A program made the position numbers and the translations under genes. A model generated the notes under the pieces. It saw only the letters and a program-made list of their open reading frames with translations, had not been told where the DNA came from and did no database searches. Shown one piece after another: positions 54,815-62,268 of a DNA stretch of 64,000 nucleotides (positions are counted from its first letter, which is position 1; each line of letters starts with the position of its first letter). Source of the stretch: Rivularia sp034931125 (GTDB taxonomy: Bacteria; Cyanobacteriota; Cyanobacteriia; Cyanobacteriales; Nostocaceae); NCBI RefSeq assembly GCF_034931125.1, contig NZ_JAYGHM010000018.1:50715-114714 (forward strand), in the 5' to 3' direction.

Positions 54815-55198
54815 ATGTTTAACAAATCTCTAGCTTTGGGTTTATTGGCTGCTGTAATGGTTGCACCTGGTGCGGCTTTCGCCGGTTCTCAATCGCAGAA
54901 TAACACTCAAAATACGACTCAAAACAGTACTGCGATCGATGGTAGCACCAGCGCTCAAAGCTCTGAATCTCTCAACGTTCAACAGCAAATTCAGAAAACT
55001 CGCGATAGTATCGGTCGTGGTCGTAGTCACGGTTTCGGTCGTCGTTATTGCGCTCCTAGCTACAATGGACAATCTCAAAACTCTTCTATGGGAACATCTC
55101 AAAACGGTGCAGCTGTAGCTGGTTCGGTTAACGGTCAATCGAGCAGCACTGTCAACGACCAAAAGCAAGTTGCAAATAATAGCCGTGTTTGTAATTAA
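54815..55198 (+). CDS. Small exported two-repeat protein, paralogue 3
   Basis: 127 residues. The signal peptide is the same as in paralogue 1 (ends AFA). The first repeat is nearly that of paralogue 2 (NNTQNTTQNSTAIDGSTSAQ), the linker that of paralogue 1 (DSIGRGRSHGFGRRYC), and the end that of paralogue 2 (AVAGSVNGQSSSTVNDQKQV). The mosaic suggests gene conversion among the three. It ends in SRVCN with Cys penultimate. The start is 499 bases after paralogue 2. Confidence 0.85.
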   Translation: MFNKSLALGLLAAVMVAPGAAFAGSQSQNNTQNTTQNSTAIDGSTSAQSSESLNVQQQIQKTRDSIGRGRSHGFGRRYCAPSYNGQSQNSSMGTSQNGAAVAGSVNGQSSSTVNDQKQVANNSRVCN

Positions 55199-55279
55199 TC
55201 CCAATTGAATCAAGGATGTTGCCGATGGTTCAAAATCGGCAGCGTCAGTTTTAATTGATACACAATGAGGCCTATAACA

Positions 55280-55651
55280 ATGTTGAATAAATCTTTAGCT
55301 TTTGGCTTATTAGCTGCTGGTGTAATGATTGCTCCCAGTACGGCTTTCGCCGAGCAAAGACAAGATAACGTCATAATTAATACTCAAAATGGTGCAGCGA
55401 TCAATAGTAGTGTAAACACTCAAAGTTCGGAAGCTTTAAGCATTCAAGAACAAGTGAGATTACGCCAAAGTGCTGCTTCTAAACGTTTGCGTCGTTACTG
55501 TCCCGGTAGCTACAGCACTCAATCACAAATCTCTACTCAAGCATCGGTTCAGAATGGTGCTGGTATAGATTATTCTGACAATGCTCAAGCTAACAGCAAT
55601 ATTAGCGAACAAAAGCAAGTCCTAGTAACTAGCACTGGTTGCTACCGCTAA
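55280..55651 (+). CDS. Diverged exported two-repeat protein, member 4
   Basis: 123 residues from ATG 55280 (an upstream in-frame ATG at 55265 would add five residues). Signal peptide LNKSLAFGLLAAGVMIAPST. Repeats RQDNVIINTQNGAAINSSVN and QSQISTQASVQNGAGIDYSD keep the family pattern, and the linker keeps RRYCPGSYS. Ends in GCYR, so both Cys are kept. It lacks the CA-rich leader of the first three. Confidence 0.8.
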   Translation: MLNKSLAFGLLAAGVMIAPSTAFAEQRQDNVIINTQNGAAINSSVNTQSSEALSIQEQVRLRQSAASKRLRRYCPGSYSTQSQISTQASVQNGAGIDYSDNAQANSNISEQKQVLVTSTGCYR

Positions 55652-55876
55652 TATTTACAGTTGCTTCAAATTAACAAGTAGTGGGAGCATTTTGCTTCTT
55701 ACTAGTAGTCTACCAAGCCAATGCCGGTTGAGGTGAGGGAGTAGGGGATAGGGAGTAGTAGAAATAAAATTACCCTGCAAACTTCCTTTGGTGGATTACT
55801 AGCGACCAAGATGGTCGCACTACTTTTCAGTCGAATTACAACACACAACACACAACACTAATTAGGTCTATATAAG

Positions 55877-56218
55877 ATGATTAAGAAAATTTCCACCCTC
55901 GGTTTATTAGCTGCTGCTTTGATGATCGCACCAAATGCAGCATTTGCAGGACAAACCACAACTCAAGAAGCAAACCAAGAATCTACTGTAATTGGTTCTG
56001 GTAGTCGAGTTATTCAAAATGGTAGACAAGTAAGCATCCAGCGTCAGGACAATTTAGGTCCCCGTAATCGCAGATGTGGTGTAGACTCACAGTCACAGCA
56101 ATCAAATCAGCGGATTGACCAAAATGCTGTTGCTATTAATGGTGGTGTTGTTAACCAAAATGCCGACCAAGTAAACATCCAGCGTCAACTGATTTTGGGT
56201 TCTCGTTACTGTTACTAA
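55877..56218 (+). CDS. Exported repeat protein, member 5
   Basis: 113 residues. Signal peptide ISTLGLLAAALMIAPNAAFA. The mature part again is a duplication: IQNGRQVSIQRQDNLGPRNR-RC and NQNADQVNIQRQLILGSRYC, each half ending in Cys. Sequence differs from members 1-4 but architecture, size and leader (ACAACACACAACACACAACA, from 55840) are shared, so it is probably co-regulated. Confidence 0.78.
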   Translation: MIKKISTLGLLAAALMIAPNAAFAGQTTTQEANQESTVIGSGSRVIQNGRQVSIQRQDNLGPRNRRCGVDSQSQQSNQRIDQNAVAINGGVVNQNADQVNIQRQLILGSRYCY

Positions 56219-56361
56219 ATTACATGGGATGAAATGCGGTTATACCATTTTGGATGATCGAAAATAGGAATAAAAATCCATTTTTAATCTTCTTTTTCAA
56301 ATTGGTGTTAATTCTGGGTTGCCGATTTTCTTAATCGGTTTTTCTACTACAAGAGGTTCCC

Positions 56362-56697
56362 ATGACTAACAAACAAACGATTTCCATCCTTGCATTATCC
56401 ATACTAATGACATTATCAGCAGGAGTTGCTACAGCAGGAATTCAAGTTCAAAACGGTGACAGTAGCGTAAAAATCAACCGCAACGGTGATATTCAAATAA
56501 AAAACGGTCGCAGAAGATTCTATCGTTCCCGTGTTTATCGTAGTCCTGCAATTCGCGTTCCTTCACATAATATCTACCGTCAAGATACACAAGATACAAC
56601 CAACAGGGGTAATTGCACAACCTACCGTAGCACTCGTCAAAGTGGTTCTGGTAGCAATCGTTCTTATGCTCAAACTAGAACAACAACCTGTCAATAA
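56362..56697 (+). CDS. Small exported basic protein
   Basis: 111 residues with signal peptide (ISILALSILMTLSAGVATAG). The mature part starts IQVQNGDSSVKINRNGDIQI, then a Tyr/Arg-rich stretch (RRRFYRSRVYRSPAIRVPSH), and ends in a Ser/Thr/Gly-rich tail with two Cys (NCTTYRS, TTTCQ). No repeat of the two-repeat type. Family unknown. The stop is 10 bases before the next start, suggesting one transcript. Confidence 0.72.
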   Translation: MTNKQTISILALSILMTLSAGVATAGIQVQNGDSSVKINRNGDIQIKNGRRRFYRSRVYRSPAIRVPSHNIYRQDTQDTTNRGNCTTYRSTRQSGSGSNRSYAQTRTTTCQ

Positions 56698-56707
56698 GGA
56701 TGCAACT

Positions 56708-57106
56708 ATGAAGCTAAAATTACTTTCAATAAGTTTATTCTCGCTAACTACTTTATCTTCAATATTTATTCCTCCTCTACAGAATAAAGCAGTTGCGGGA
56801 TGTAATGCGATCGATGTTAACGTCCAAGTGTCAATCGATGATTCACCTACCGGACGACAAAGAAATGATGTAAAACAAGAATTCGGAGAGAATTGCAAAG
56901 GTAGTGTCGGTACTACTGCTGTTACTACATCAACTCAAGTTTGTAATTCTTCGCAGTGCGAACAAGCACGCAGCAACCGACAACGACTTGATGGAGACCC
57001 CAATCGTCGTACTGGTGTTAATACTAATAACATTGGTATTAAAATCGATGTTCCGGTACACGTAAAGAAGCCAAAAAAACCTAATCTTCCTTCTTTTGCA
57101 CGGTAA
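56708..57106 (+). CDS. Small exported cysteine-containing protein
   Basis: 132 residues from ATG 56708 (preceded by AAGGATG). Signal peptide KLLSISLFSLTTLSSIFIPP, cleavage probably near AVAG. Mature part: GCNAIDVNVQVSIDDSPTGR, NCKGSVG, VCNSSQCEQARSNRQRLDGD, then a Lys/Pro-rich end (VPVHVKKPKKPNLPSFAR). Four Cys could make two disulfides. Unknown family. The transcript ends at the hairpin 57137-57153. Confidence 0.72.
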   Translation: MKLKLLSISLFSLTTLSSIFIPPLQNKAVAGCNAIDVNVQVSIDDSPTGRQRNDVKQEFGENCKGSVGTTAVTTSTQVCNSSQCEQARSNRQRLDGDPNRRTGVNTNNIGIKIDVPVHVKKPKKPNLPSFAR

Positions 57107-57136
57107 TTTTTTGTCATCATCAAACGTTTAATTATT

Positions 57137-57157
57137 GTCCCCTATCTGGGGACTTTT
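57137..57157 (+). terminator. Terminator of the exported-protein cluster
   Basis: GTCCCC (57137-57142), loop TATCT, GGGGAC (57148-57153), then TTTTG. It begins 31 bases after the stop at 57106. Confidence 0.85.
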
Positions 57158-57170
57158 GTATTTGAGATTG

Positions 57171-57283
57171 TAGGGTGTGTGACGACTATAATTAATTTAA
57201 GAGATAACGAAATAATTTGATGTTGCCATCACGCACCAATTAGTTAATAATGGTGCGTTACCAGTCACGTTAACGGCACCCTA
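57171..57283. repeat. TAGGGTG-ended palindromic element
   Basis: TAGGGTG (57171-57177) and CACCCTA (57277-57283) bracket 99 bases that include a perfect inner hairpin ACGCACCA/TGGTGCGT (57231-57238/57251-57258). Related to the hairpins at 14949 and 59224. MITE-like. Confidence 0.65.
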
Positions 57284-57323
57284 AAATTTTTATACCCTGA
57301 TAATTAATGGTTGAAAAAACCTG

Positions 57324-57812
57324 ATGAAAAGCTCATTATTTTTGATATGTAGCACGGCTATGGTAATTACTATTACAATAGCTTTTGTAAATAATTTTTC
57401 TGATAATAATCAAAGTACTATTGCACAATCGGATCTTAATAATATGCAGAAAAATACGACTAGTTCTACTACGTTTACCAGCAATTCTTCGGGGTATCAA
57501 CGCGGTACAGTCAGCTTCAGCGCTGCAAACCTATCTCAACCACATCTTCTTAAGATTGAGACTTCAGCCACTAAGTTAAGTGGCAAAATAGTTGTAAATG
57601 GAAAAGTTGTTAAAAATCTAAATAACAAAACGACTGAAATTGATTTATCCCCCTATTTATCAGTTGGGGAACATAAAGTTGAAATCTCTGCAAATTATAC
57701 TCCTGCAACATCTCCCATCAAAGTTGAATTGAATGCTCCAAATAGTAATGTAACTCAGCAAACCAGCGGTAACGGTATATTAAATTACCAGTTGGATATT
57801 ACCGTGCGCTAA
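57324..57812 (+). CDS. Exported protein of unknown family
   Basis: 162 residues. The N-terminal hydrophobic segment (LFLICSTAMVITITIAFVNN) is a signal or anchor. After a Ser/Thr/Asn-rich stretch, a beta-rich domain (about 65-162) begins RGTVSFSAANLSQPHLLKIE, with SGKIVVNGKVVKNLNNKTTE and GEHKVEISANYTPATSPIKV, resembling a small beta-sandwich. It lies after the cluster terminator and a repeat, so it is probably a separate transcript. Confidence 0.7.
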   Translation: MKSSLFLICSTAMVITITIAFVNNFSDNNQSTIAQSDLNNMQKNTTSSTTFTSNSSGYQRGTVSFSAANLSQPHLLKIETSATKLSGKIVVNGKVVKNLNNKTTEIDLSPYLSVGEHKVEISANYTPATSPIKVELNAPNSNVTQQTSGNGILNYQLDITVR

Positions 57813-57869
57813 CTATATAAGGTAAACTGTGTAGCAAACCTGAATGACTGGATAATAAGTTTTAAGAAG

Positions 57870-58403
57870 ATGATTAAAGGATTGTTACCGTTAATTTATC
57901 CTGGTTTAATTGTAGTTGGATTACAATTTGTAAACATTCAAACTGGATATTCGCAAACATCAGCTAGCAATCAAACAAGTAATGTGGGTAATGACGCTAG
58001 TTTCAATCAGATACTGCAATCTAATCCGCAATTACCCGTTAACAATACAAACAATAACTCAAATAATTTTAATTACCCCAATTACCCGCTCAACTACGTT
58101 CCTAATGCTTATGTGAATACAGAAAACGACTTCGGTTTTAATCTTTCTGCTGGGATAAATACTTTAGATGCTTCCAATGTCACGGTTTATTTGGGGATTA
58201 TTTTTCAACCGGGACGAACGGAAGACCATAATTTGAGAATGTCTCGTTTACGAAAGGAAACGGAAGTTTTGGAAACTCAAAAGAAAATCATGGAGGGAAA
58301 TTTAACATTGTTACAAAAGCAAATTGAAGAAGCTTCTATTCGTTTAGAACGCTTGCAGAAATCGTCTAATTCTTCTAATAATAGGGAACAAGAATCTAAA
58401 TAA
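57870..58403 (+). CDS. Exported protein with C-terminal coiled coil
   Basis: 177 residues. N-terminal export segment (LLPLIYPGLIVVGLQFVN), then an Asn/Tyr/Pro-rich part (NNSNNFNYPNYPLNYVPNAY), a short beta-like part (FGFNLSAGINTLDASNVTVY, LGIIFQPGR), and a coiled coil from about 120 (RLRKETEVLETQKKIMEGNL, TLLQKQIEEASIRLERLQ). The function is unknown; a cell-envelope structural role is a guess. Its 3' end overlaps the convergent PIN gene by 8 bases. Confidence 0.72.
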   Translation: MIKGLLPLIYPGLIVVGLQFVNIQTGYSQTSASNQTSNVGNDASFNQILQSNPQLPVNNTNNNSNNFNYPNYPLNYVPNAYVNTENDFGFNLSAGINTLDASNVTVYLGIIFQPGRTEDHNLRMSRLRKETEVLETQKKIMEGNLTLLQKQIEEASIRLERLQKSSNSSNNREQESK

Positions 58404-58842
58404 GCTGCTCTATTTGTAGCTGACTTTCTAAATTAGCACGTATCCACAATTCTGCCATAGACCAAATCCAAAAGTTATCTGATGCTTCGGCAAAATCATC
58501 GTGTTTATGAGTAACAATTGCGTCTAGTTGCTGATAGCTAGCACAAATAATTTCCACAGCAGATTCAAAATCTTTAATCGGTGAGGAACGTGCTTGCTGT
58601 AAAATACTTTGGGTTACAGAGCAAATTTTAATTTTTTCTTGCAACCAATTAATCACCATTTCCGCAATTTTTTTATTTTGTAAATGACTTAAATAAGTGT
58701 ATATTTTCTGCCATCCAACATCTGTAATATACATCTGAATCCAAGGATTTACTCTATCTAATAATTCTCGAACATCTGTTACGGTATTGCGATTCATTAA
58801 AGCTTCCAAAATTAAGTCAGTATCAACTAAAATCCGAATCAC
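58396..58842 (-). CDS. PIN-domain protein (VapC-like), solitary
   Basis: 148 residues with PIN-nuclease acids: Asp in RILVDTDLILEAL, a middle acidic site in SSPIKDFESAVEIICAS, and LDAIVTHKHDDFAE (the usual D near the C terminus). It would cut RNA if active. No antitoxin gene is visible upstream or downstream, which argues against a standard VapBC pair; its partner may be elsewhere. The 3' end overlaps the exported coiled-coil gene. Confidence 0.75.
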   Translation of the reverse strand: MIRILVDTDLILEALMNRNTVTDVRELLDRVNPWIQMYITDVGWQKIYTYLSHLQNKKIAEMVINWLQEKIKICSVTQSILQQARSSPIKDFESAVEIICASYQQLDAIVTHKHDDFAEASDNFWIWSMAELWIRANLESQLQIEQLI

Positions 58843-59190
58843 TTGTAATCTCCCAGGGTTAGCGTTATATCTTGCAGCTAATAAGATTTTTCTTATTAGT
58901 ACGGTATGAATAGTTGTATATACAAACGTGCAATCTTGTTTTTCTGATTTCTACAAATTATTTCGCAAAAAAATATTTTCTGGTCTCAAATCAATACTAG
59001 TATTAGGCTATTGACAAAAATATTATTTTATGAATTAGCTCAAGAATACTTTTTAAATTTGACGACAAATAAATTGAGTGGTTCCATGTTTTAAATAGTT
59101 TATTGTTAGAATAATCCTCCCAAACTCCTGATCAAAGACTTTACTTTACTTAATATTCAGTGTAATTAAATTAATAAAACCATTAATAAT

Positions 59191-59281
59191 AGGACTTACG
59201 CAACTGGCATATTTTGGTCGTAGGGTGCTGTGACACTTTGCTTGATTTCTAACGCAATATAATGGTTTTGTGTCACGCACC
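59191..59281. repeat. MITE end plus GGTGCTGTGACAC hairpin
   Basis: AGGACTTACGCA (59191-59202) is one terminus of the 10756 family without its partner. Next to it GGTGCTGTGACAC (59224-59236) pairs with GTGTCACGCACC (59270-59281). The remaining 58843-59391 shows no gene. Confidence 0.6.
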
Positions 59282-59391
59282 GTTCCCTCGGTCTTGTGAC
59301 AATTGCGGCCATTCCTGAATAAATTACTTCAATTAATTCAATTAATTGAAGAATATCTATCTTTAAGTAGATGATTTATAGTGAATTATAT

Positions 59392-60666
59392 TTATCTATT
59401 TTTAAGTAACAGATAATAAAGTTGTCCGTTGCTAACTGTAACCCCAGCGCGATCGCCAGCAATTTTGCCGGTTCCTAGGAAGTAATCGACTCGACCTGCA
59501 CCTTTAATGGCACCTCCGGCATCCTGGTCTAAAACGTAACGGCTAACGGTTCGGTGTTTCATGTCGTTGCTTGGTGTGGGGAAAGGAAAGTTCCCGCGTA
59601 TCAAGGCTAAAGCTCCGGGAGGCATTAAAGATTTATCCGTAGCAATTGAACGTTCTGGACTTAACCCTACTGATATAGAACCTTGTGCTGGCTGACCTTT
59701 GTTTTCTTGGAAAAATACGAAACTGGGGTCGCGAGGAAGGTAAACGTCTAACTTTTGGGGATCTTTTTCAAAGTATTCTAAAATTGTCGGCATTGTGACA
59801 CCGCTTGATGGTAATTGACCAGCTTCGATTAAAATTTTTCCAATGCTTTTGTAATTATGAGCGACATTTCCCGCAAAACCCACGCTTGTTTGAGTACCAT
59901 CAAGCAGTCGCAGTTTAGCGGAACCTTGAATTTGCATCATGTATGGTTCGAGACGGGATTTAAACCAAAATAATTCTAAGCCTTTTAATTTTCCTTCTCC
60001 ACCTTGTAAACCATCAGCACCTTCCAAATCTAAACGTGTAGGATGAGGTCTTTGCCAATCTTTTAAATCTGGAGGTAAAGCATAGATGGGATAGCGGTAT
60101 TCTGCTGTAGGGAAACGACTTGCGACATAAAGTGGCTCGAAATAAGCGGTAAATAATACCGTTCCTTTTTTATCTTTTCCTACTGATTGATAAAAATCGA
60201 ACTCTTTGACAACAGCTTGATTTAATTCTGCTGCGGATTTCGATTTCAATACTAATTGACGAAACCTTTGTAAACTTTTGATTACTCGTTCTCTAGTAAT
60301 TCCAGATATGCGATATTTGTTATAAGTATTTTCAGATGCTTTGGTTTGCAAATATCCTAAACTATTATCTACGGAACTTAAAAGAACTTTTTTATCTAAA
60401 TTTTGACCATTTTCTCCCCATATTTGCTCATCCAAACAAGAAGTATCACCTTCACAACAGGGGAAAGGTGCTTTTTTAATGGGAACTAGTGGTGGTGTTG
60501 ACTTTTGATTCGGAACCGATACCGATAATTGCCACCGTTTTAATTGACACTCTACCGGACTCAGTAATAAACGTCCGAGAGGGGTAATGGTGATTAACAA
60601 AGTAGCAATGGGTAACGCGATAGAGACAGCATAGCTAGATGCGATCGCAGTTCGTGACTTTTTCAT
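59392..60666 (-). CDS. mltA: Membrane-bound lytic murein transglycosylase A
   Basis: 424 residues. It cleaves the MurNAc-GlcNAc bond with 1,6-anhydro formation during peptidoglycan turnover. An N-terminal membrane anchor (about 8-33) replaces the lipobox seen in E. coli. The MltA domain has LFTAYFEPLYVASRFPTAEY, SRLEPYMMQIQGSAKLRLLD and VGFAGNVAHNYKSIGK. The C-terminal 3D domain holds the catalytic Asp: LDQDAGGAIKGAGRVDYFLG. A Cys-rich insert (FPCCEGDTSCLDEQIWGENG, about 69-88) after the anchor is unusual. Confidence 0.92.
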   Translation of the reverse strand: MKKSRTAIASSYAVSIALPIATLLITITPLGRLLLSPVECQLKRWQLSVSVPNQKSTPPLVPIKKAPFPCCEGDTSCLDEQIWGENGQNLDKKVLLSSVDNSLGYLQTKASENTYNKYRISGITRERVIKSLQRFRQLVLKSKSAAELNQAVVKEFDFYQSVGKDKKGTVLFTAYFEPLYVASRFPTAEYRYPIYALPPDLKDWQRPHPTRLDLEGADGLQGGEGKLKGLELFWFKSRLEPYMMQIQGSAKLRLLDGTQTSVGFAGNVAHNYKSIGKILIEAGQLPSSGVTMPTILEYFEKDPQKLDVYLPRDPSFVFFQENKGQPAQGSISVGLSPERSIATDKSLMPPGALALIRGNFPFPTPSNDMKHRTVSRYVLDQDAGGAIKGAGRVDYFLGTGKIAGDRAGVTVSNGQLYYLLLKNR

Positions 60667-61114
60667 TCACAATTCTTGACTCAACGTAGAAAATTACAAA
60701 ATCAAAGTTATTTTAAACTACAGTTGAAAGGTTCCATAATTTAATACGATTTTGAACAGCTTTTTATGCTGTCGCTAAATTTATTCGTTACTTTTTTTTA
60801 CATTTCAACCAACAATCAATATATCAAATAGTGTAACGGAATGTAAATCTTTGCGTTCGGTTATATAAAGTCTAACCTTAGAGTCATGACTACTATTTAG
60901 TCTACTAGTTAGAATTAATAAAATTTAGTTCCAACTATCAATAAACTAGATCAAAACTGTTGAAGCGTAATCGTAACAGCATTAACTAGATTTTTTGCCC
61001 TGATTAATGCGATATCATGTCCGGTCAATTATCCACTCGGTAGCTAAAAAATTTACATATCAACTGCATAAGTCAGCATTTGCTTCATCCATATAATAAA
61101 TAGAATAAAACTAG

Positions 61115-61201
61115 GGCTTACGCACGGGTAACGTAGCTATAGTCATTGCGACGTAAGGAAGCAATCTCAAACGCTAACAAATCCTAGCGAGTGCGTAAGT
61201 C
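61115..61201. mobile_element. MITE-like element, second copy
   Basis: GGCTTACGCAC (61115-61125) and GTGCGTAAGTC (61191-61201) are inverted with one mismatch; the inside carries GTCATTGCGAC and GGAAGCAATC as in 10756-10848. It ends 36 bases before the P450-like start, so it may shape that promoter. The rest of 60667-61237 is AT-rich with nothing recognised. Confidence 0.7.
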
Positions 61202-61237
61202 GTTAAAACATTCCACCAAAAAAGTAAAAAAGTAAAA

Positions 61238-62134
61238 ATGTTAAACAATGTTAAAAAGTTTGCCAAACCTCGACGGATAAAAATTCCCTTTTTATTGGAT
61301 ATCATTATTATCTCGGAAGCAGAACTTATCAAAAAAGTGGAAAATTCCGGTGATATTGACCGTTTACACTCTTATGATGCCGAATCTTTACCTGGGTGGG
61401 TGAAAGTTTATTTTCGAGCAACCAAGTTTTACGACGATAAACGGGACTTATGGTTTAATCCTTTTGAATCTACTTCTAACCCAACTTATCAGCCAAGACG
61501 TAATTACCTAGAAGAGAAAGTAGCTACAAGTTATAGCAAAGAAGATGTTAAAAGAATTGCCGAACTTTTGCAAACAAATGCTGAAGACGAGGTTATAGCT
61601 CATGAAATGGTTCAAATCGTCAATCAAAGATTTTTTGACAAAGAAATACCATTAGAAATTACCAAAACTGCGAAACATACTGTACAGAGTTTTAGCGAAG
61701 CTCTCGTCCCCTGGAAATATAGCCGTGGTAGAAAATCGCAGCAGCAAATTATGGAATATTGCGAAAAAAACCTCTCCCCAGATGTTCATCTTTTAGATGT
61801 TGGACATAATATCGGAGAAGTTGTTCAAGCAACAGCAGGTGGATTAAGAAAATTAAAAGAGAACCTCGATCGGCCAGTAGAAGAAATATTTACATCACAT
61901 CCTCTGACTCCTCAAGTGCCTCGAATAGCAATAAAAGCTTCCACTTTTGATGGTTTGCTGTCATCACCTACAATTCCAGGAAAGACAGTAGTAATATTAA
62001 AAATTGGCGAAGCTGCGAAAAAAACTCAAGATATTAATTTTGCTTTTGCAGCCGGAAGCTCGGAAAGAGTTTGCGTTTTCAAAGATTTTTTCCTAGAATT
62101 TATGGGCGATTTGCAACAGGAATTAAAAAAATAA
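61238..62134 (+). CDS. Short cytochrome P450-like protein next to a heme dioxygenase
   Basis: 298 residues, no certain family. The C-terminal third follows P450 order: VHLLDVGHNIGEVVQATAGG (I-helix-like), PVEEIFTSHPLTPQVPRIAI (K-helix zone, but Glu-x-x-Arg is not clear), GLLSSPTIPGKTVVILKIGE, then FAAGSSERVCVFKDFFLEFM. Cys-279 in C-x-x-KDF recalls the CYP74 heme loop (QCAGKDF). It is only about 60-65% of normal P450 length, so it may be a reduced or decayed P450. It is 134 bases upstream of the peroxidase gene on the same strand. The call is inference. Confidence 0.5.
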   Translation: MLNNVKKFAKPRRIKIPFLLDIIIISEAELIKKVENSGDIDRLHSYDAESLPGWVKVYFRATKFYDDKRDLWFNPFESTSNPTYQPRRNYLEEKVATSYSKEDVKRIAELLQTNAEDEVIAHEMVQIVNQRFFDKEIPLEITKTAKHTVQSFSEALVPWKYSRGRKSQQQIMEYCEKNLSPDVHLLDVGHNIGEVVQATAGGLRKLKENLDRPVEEIFTSHPLTPQVPRIAIKASTFDGLLSSPTIPGKTVVILKIGEAAKKTQDINFAFAAGSSERVCVFKDFFLEFMGDLQQELKK

Positions 62135-62268
62135 CCGGCAAAAAAAATAAGATTTGTAAATTGCCAAATAATTAACAATTTTTCAGATTTTGTTTAACTA
62201 TTATCTGGGTGCAAAGATAAATATGAGTTCGTATTGAATAGTCATTTTGTATTTAATTAGTGATTAAT

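Noticed and set aside
53846..55213. Minus-strand frames of 106-123 codons opposite the exported genes
   Set aside because: They mirror the paralogous repeats and keep Arg/Thr/Ser-rich nonsense; the plus frames have signal peptides and ribosome binding sites.
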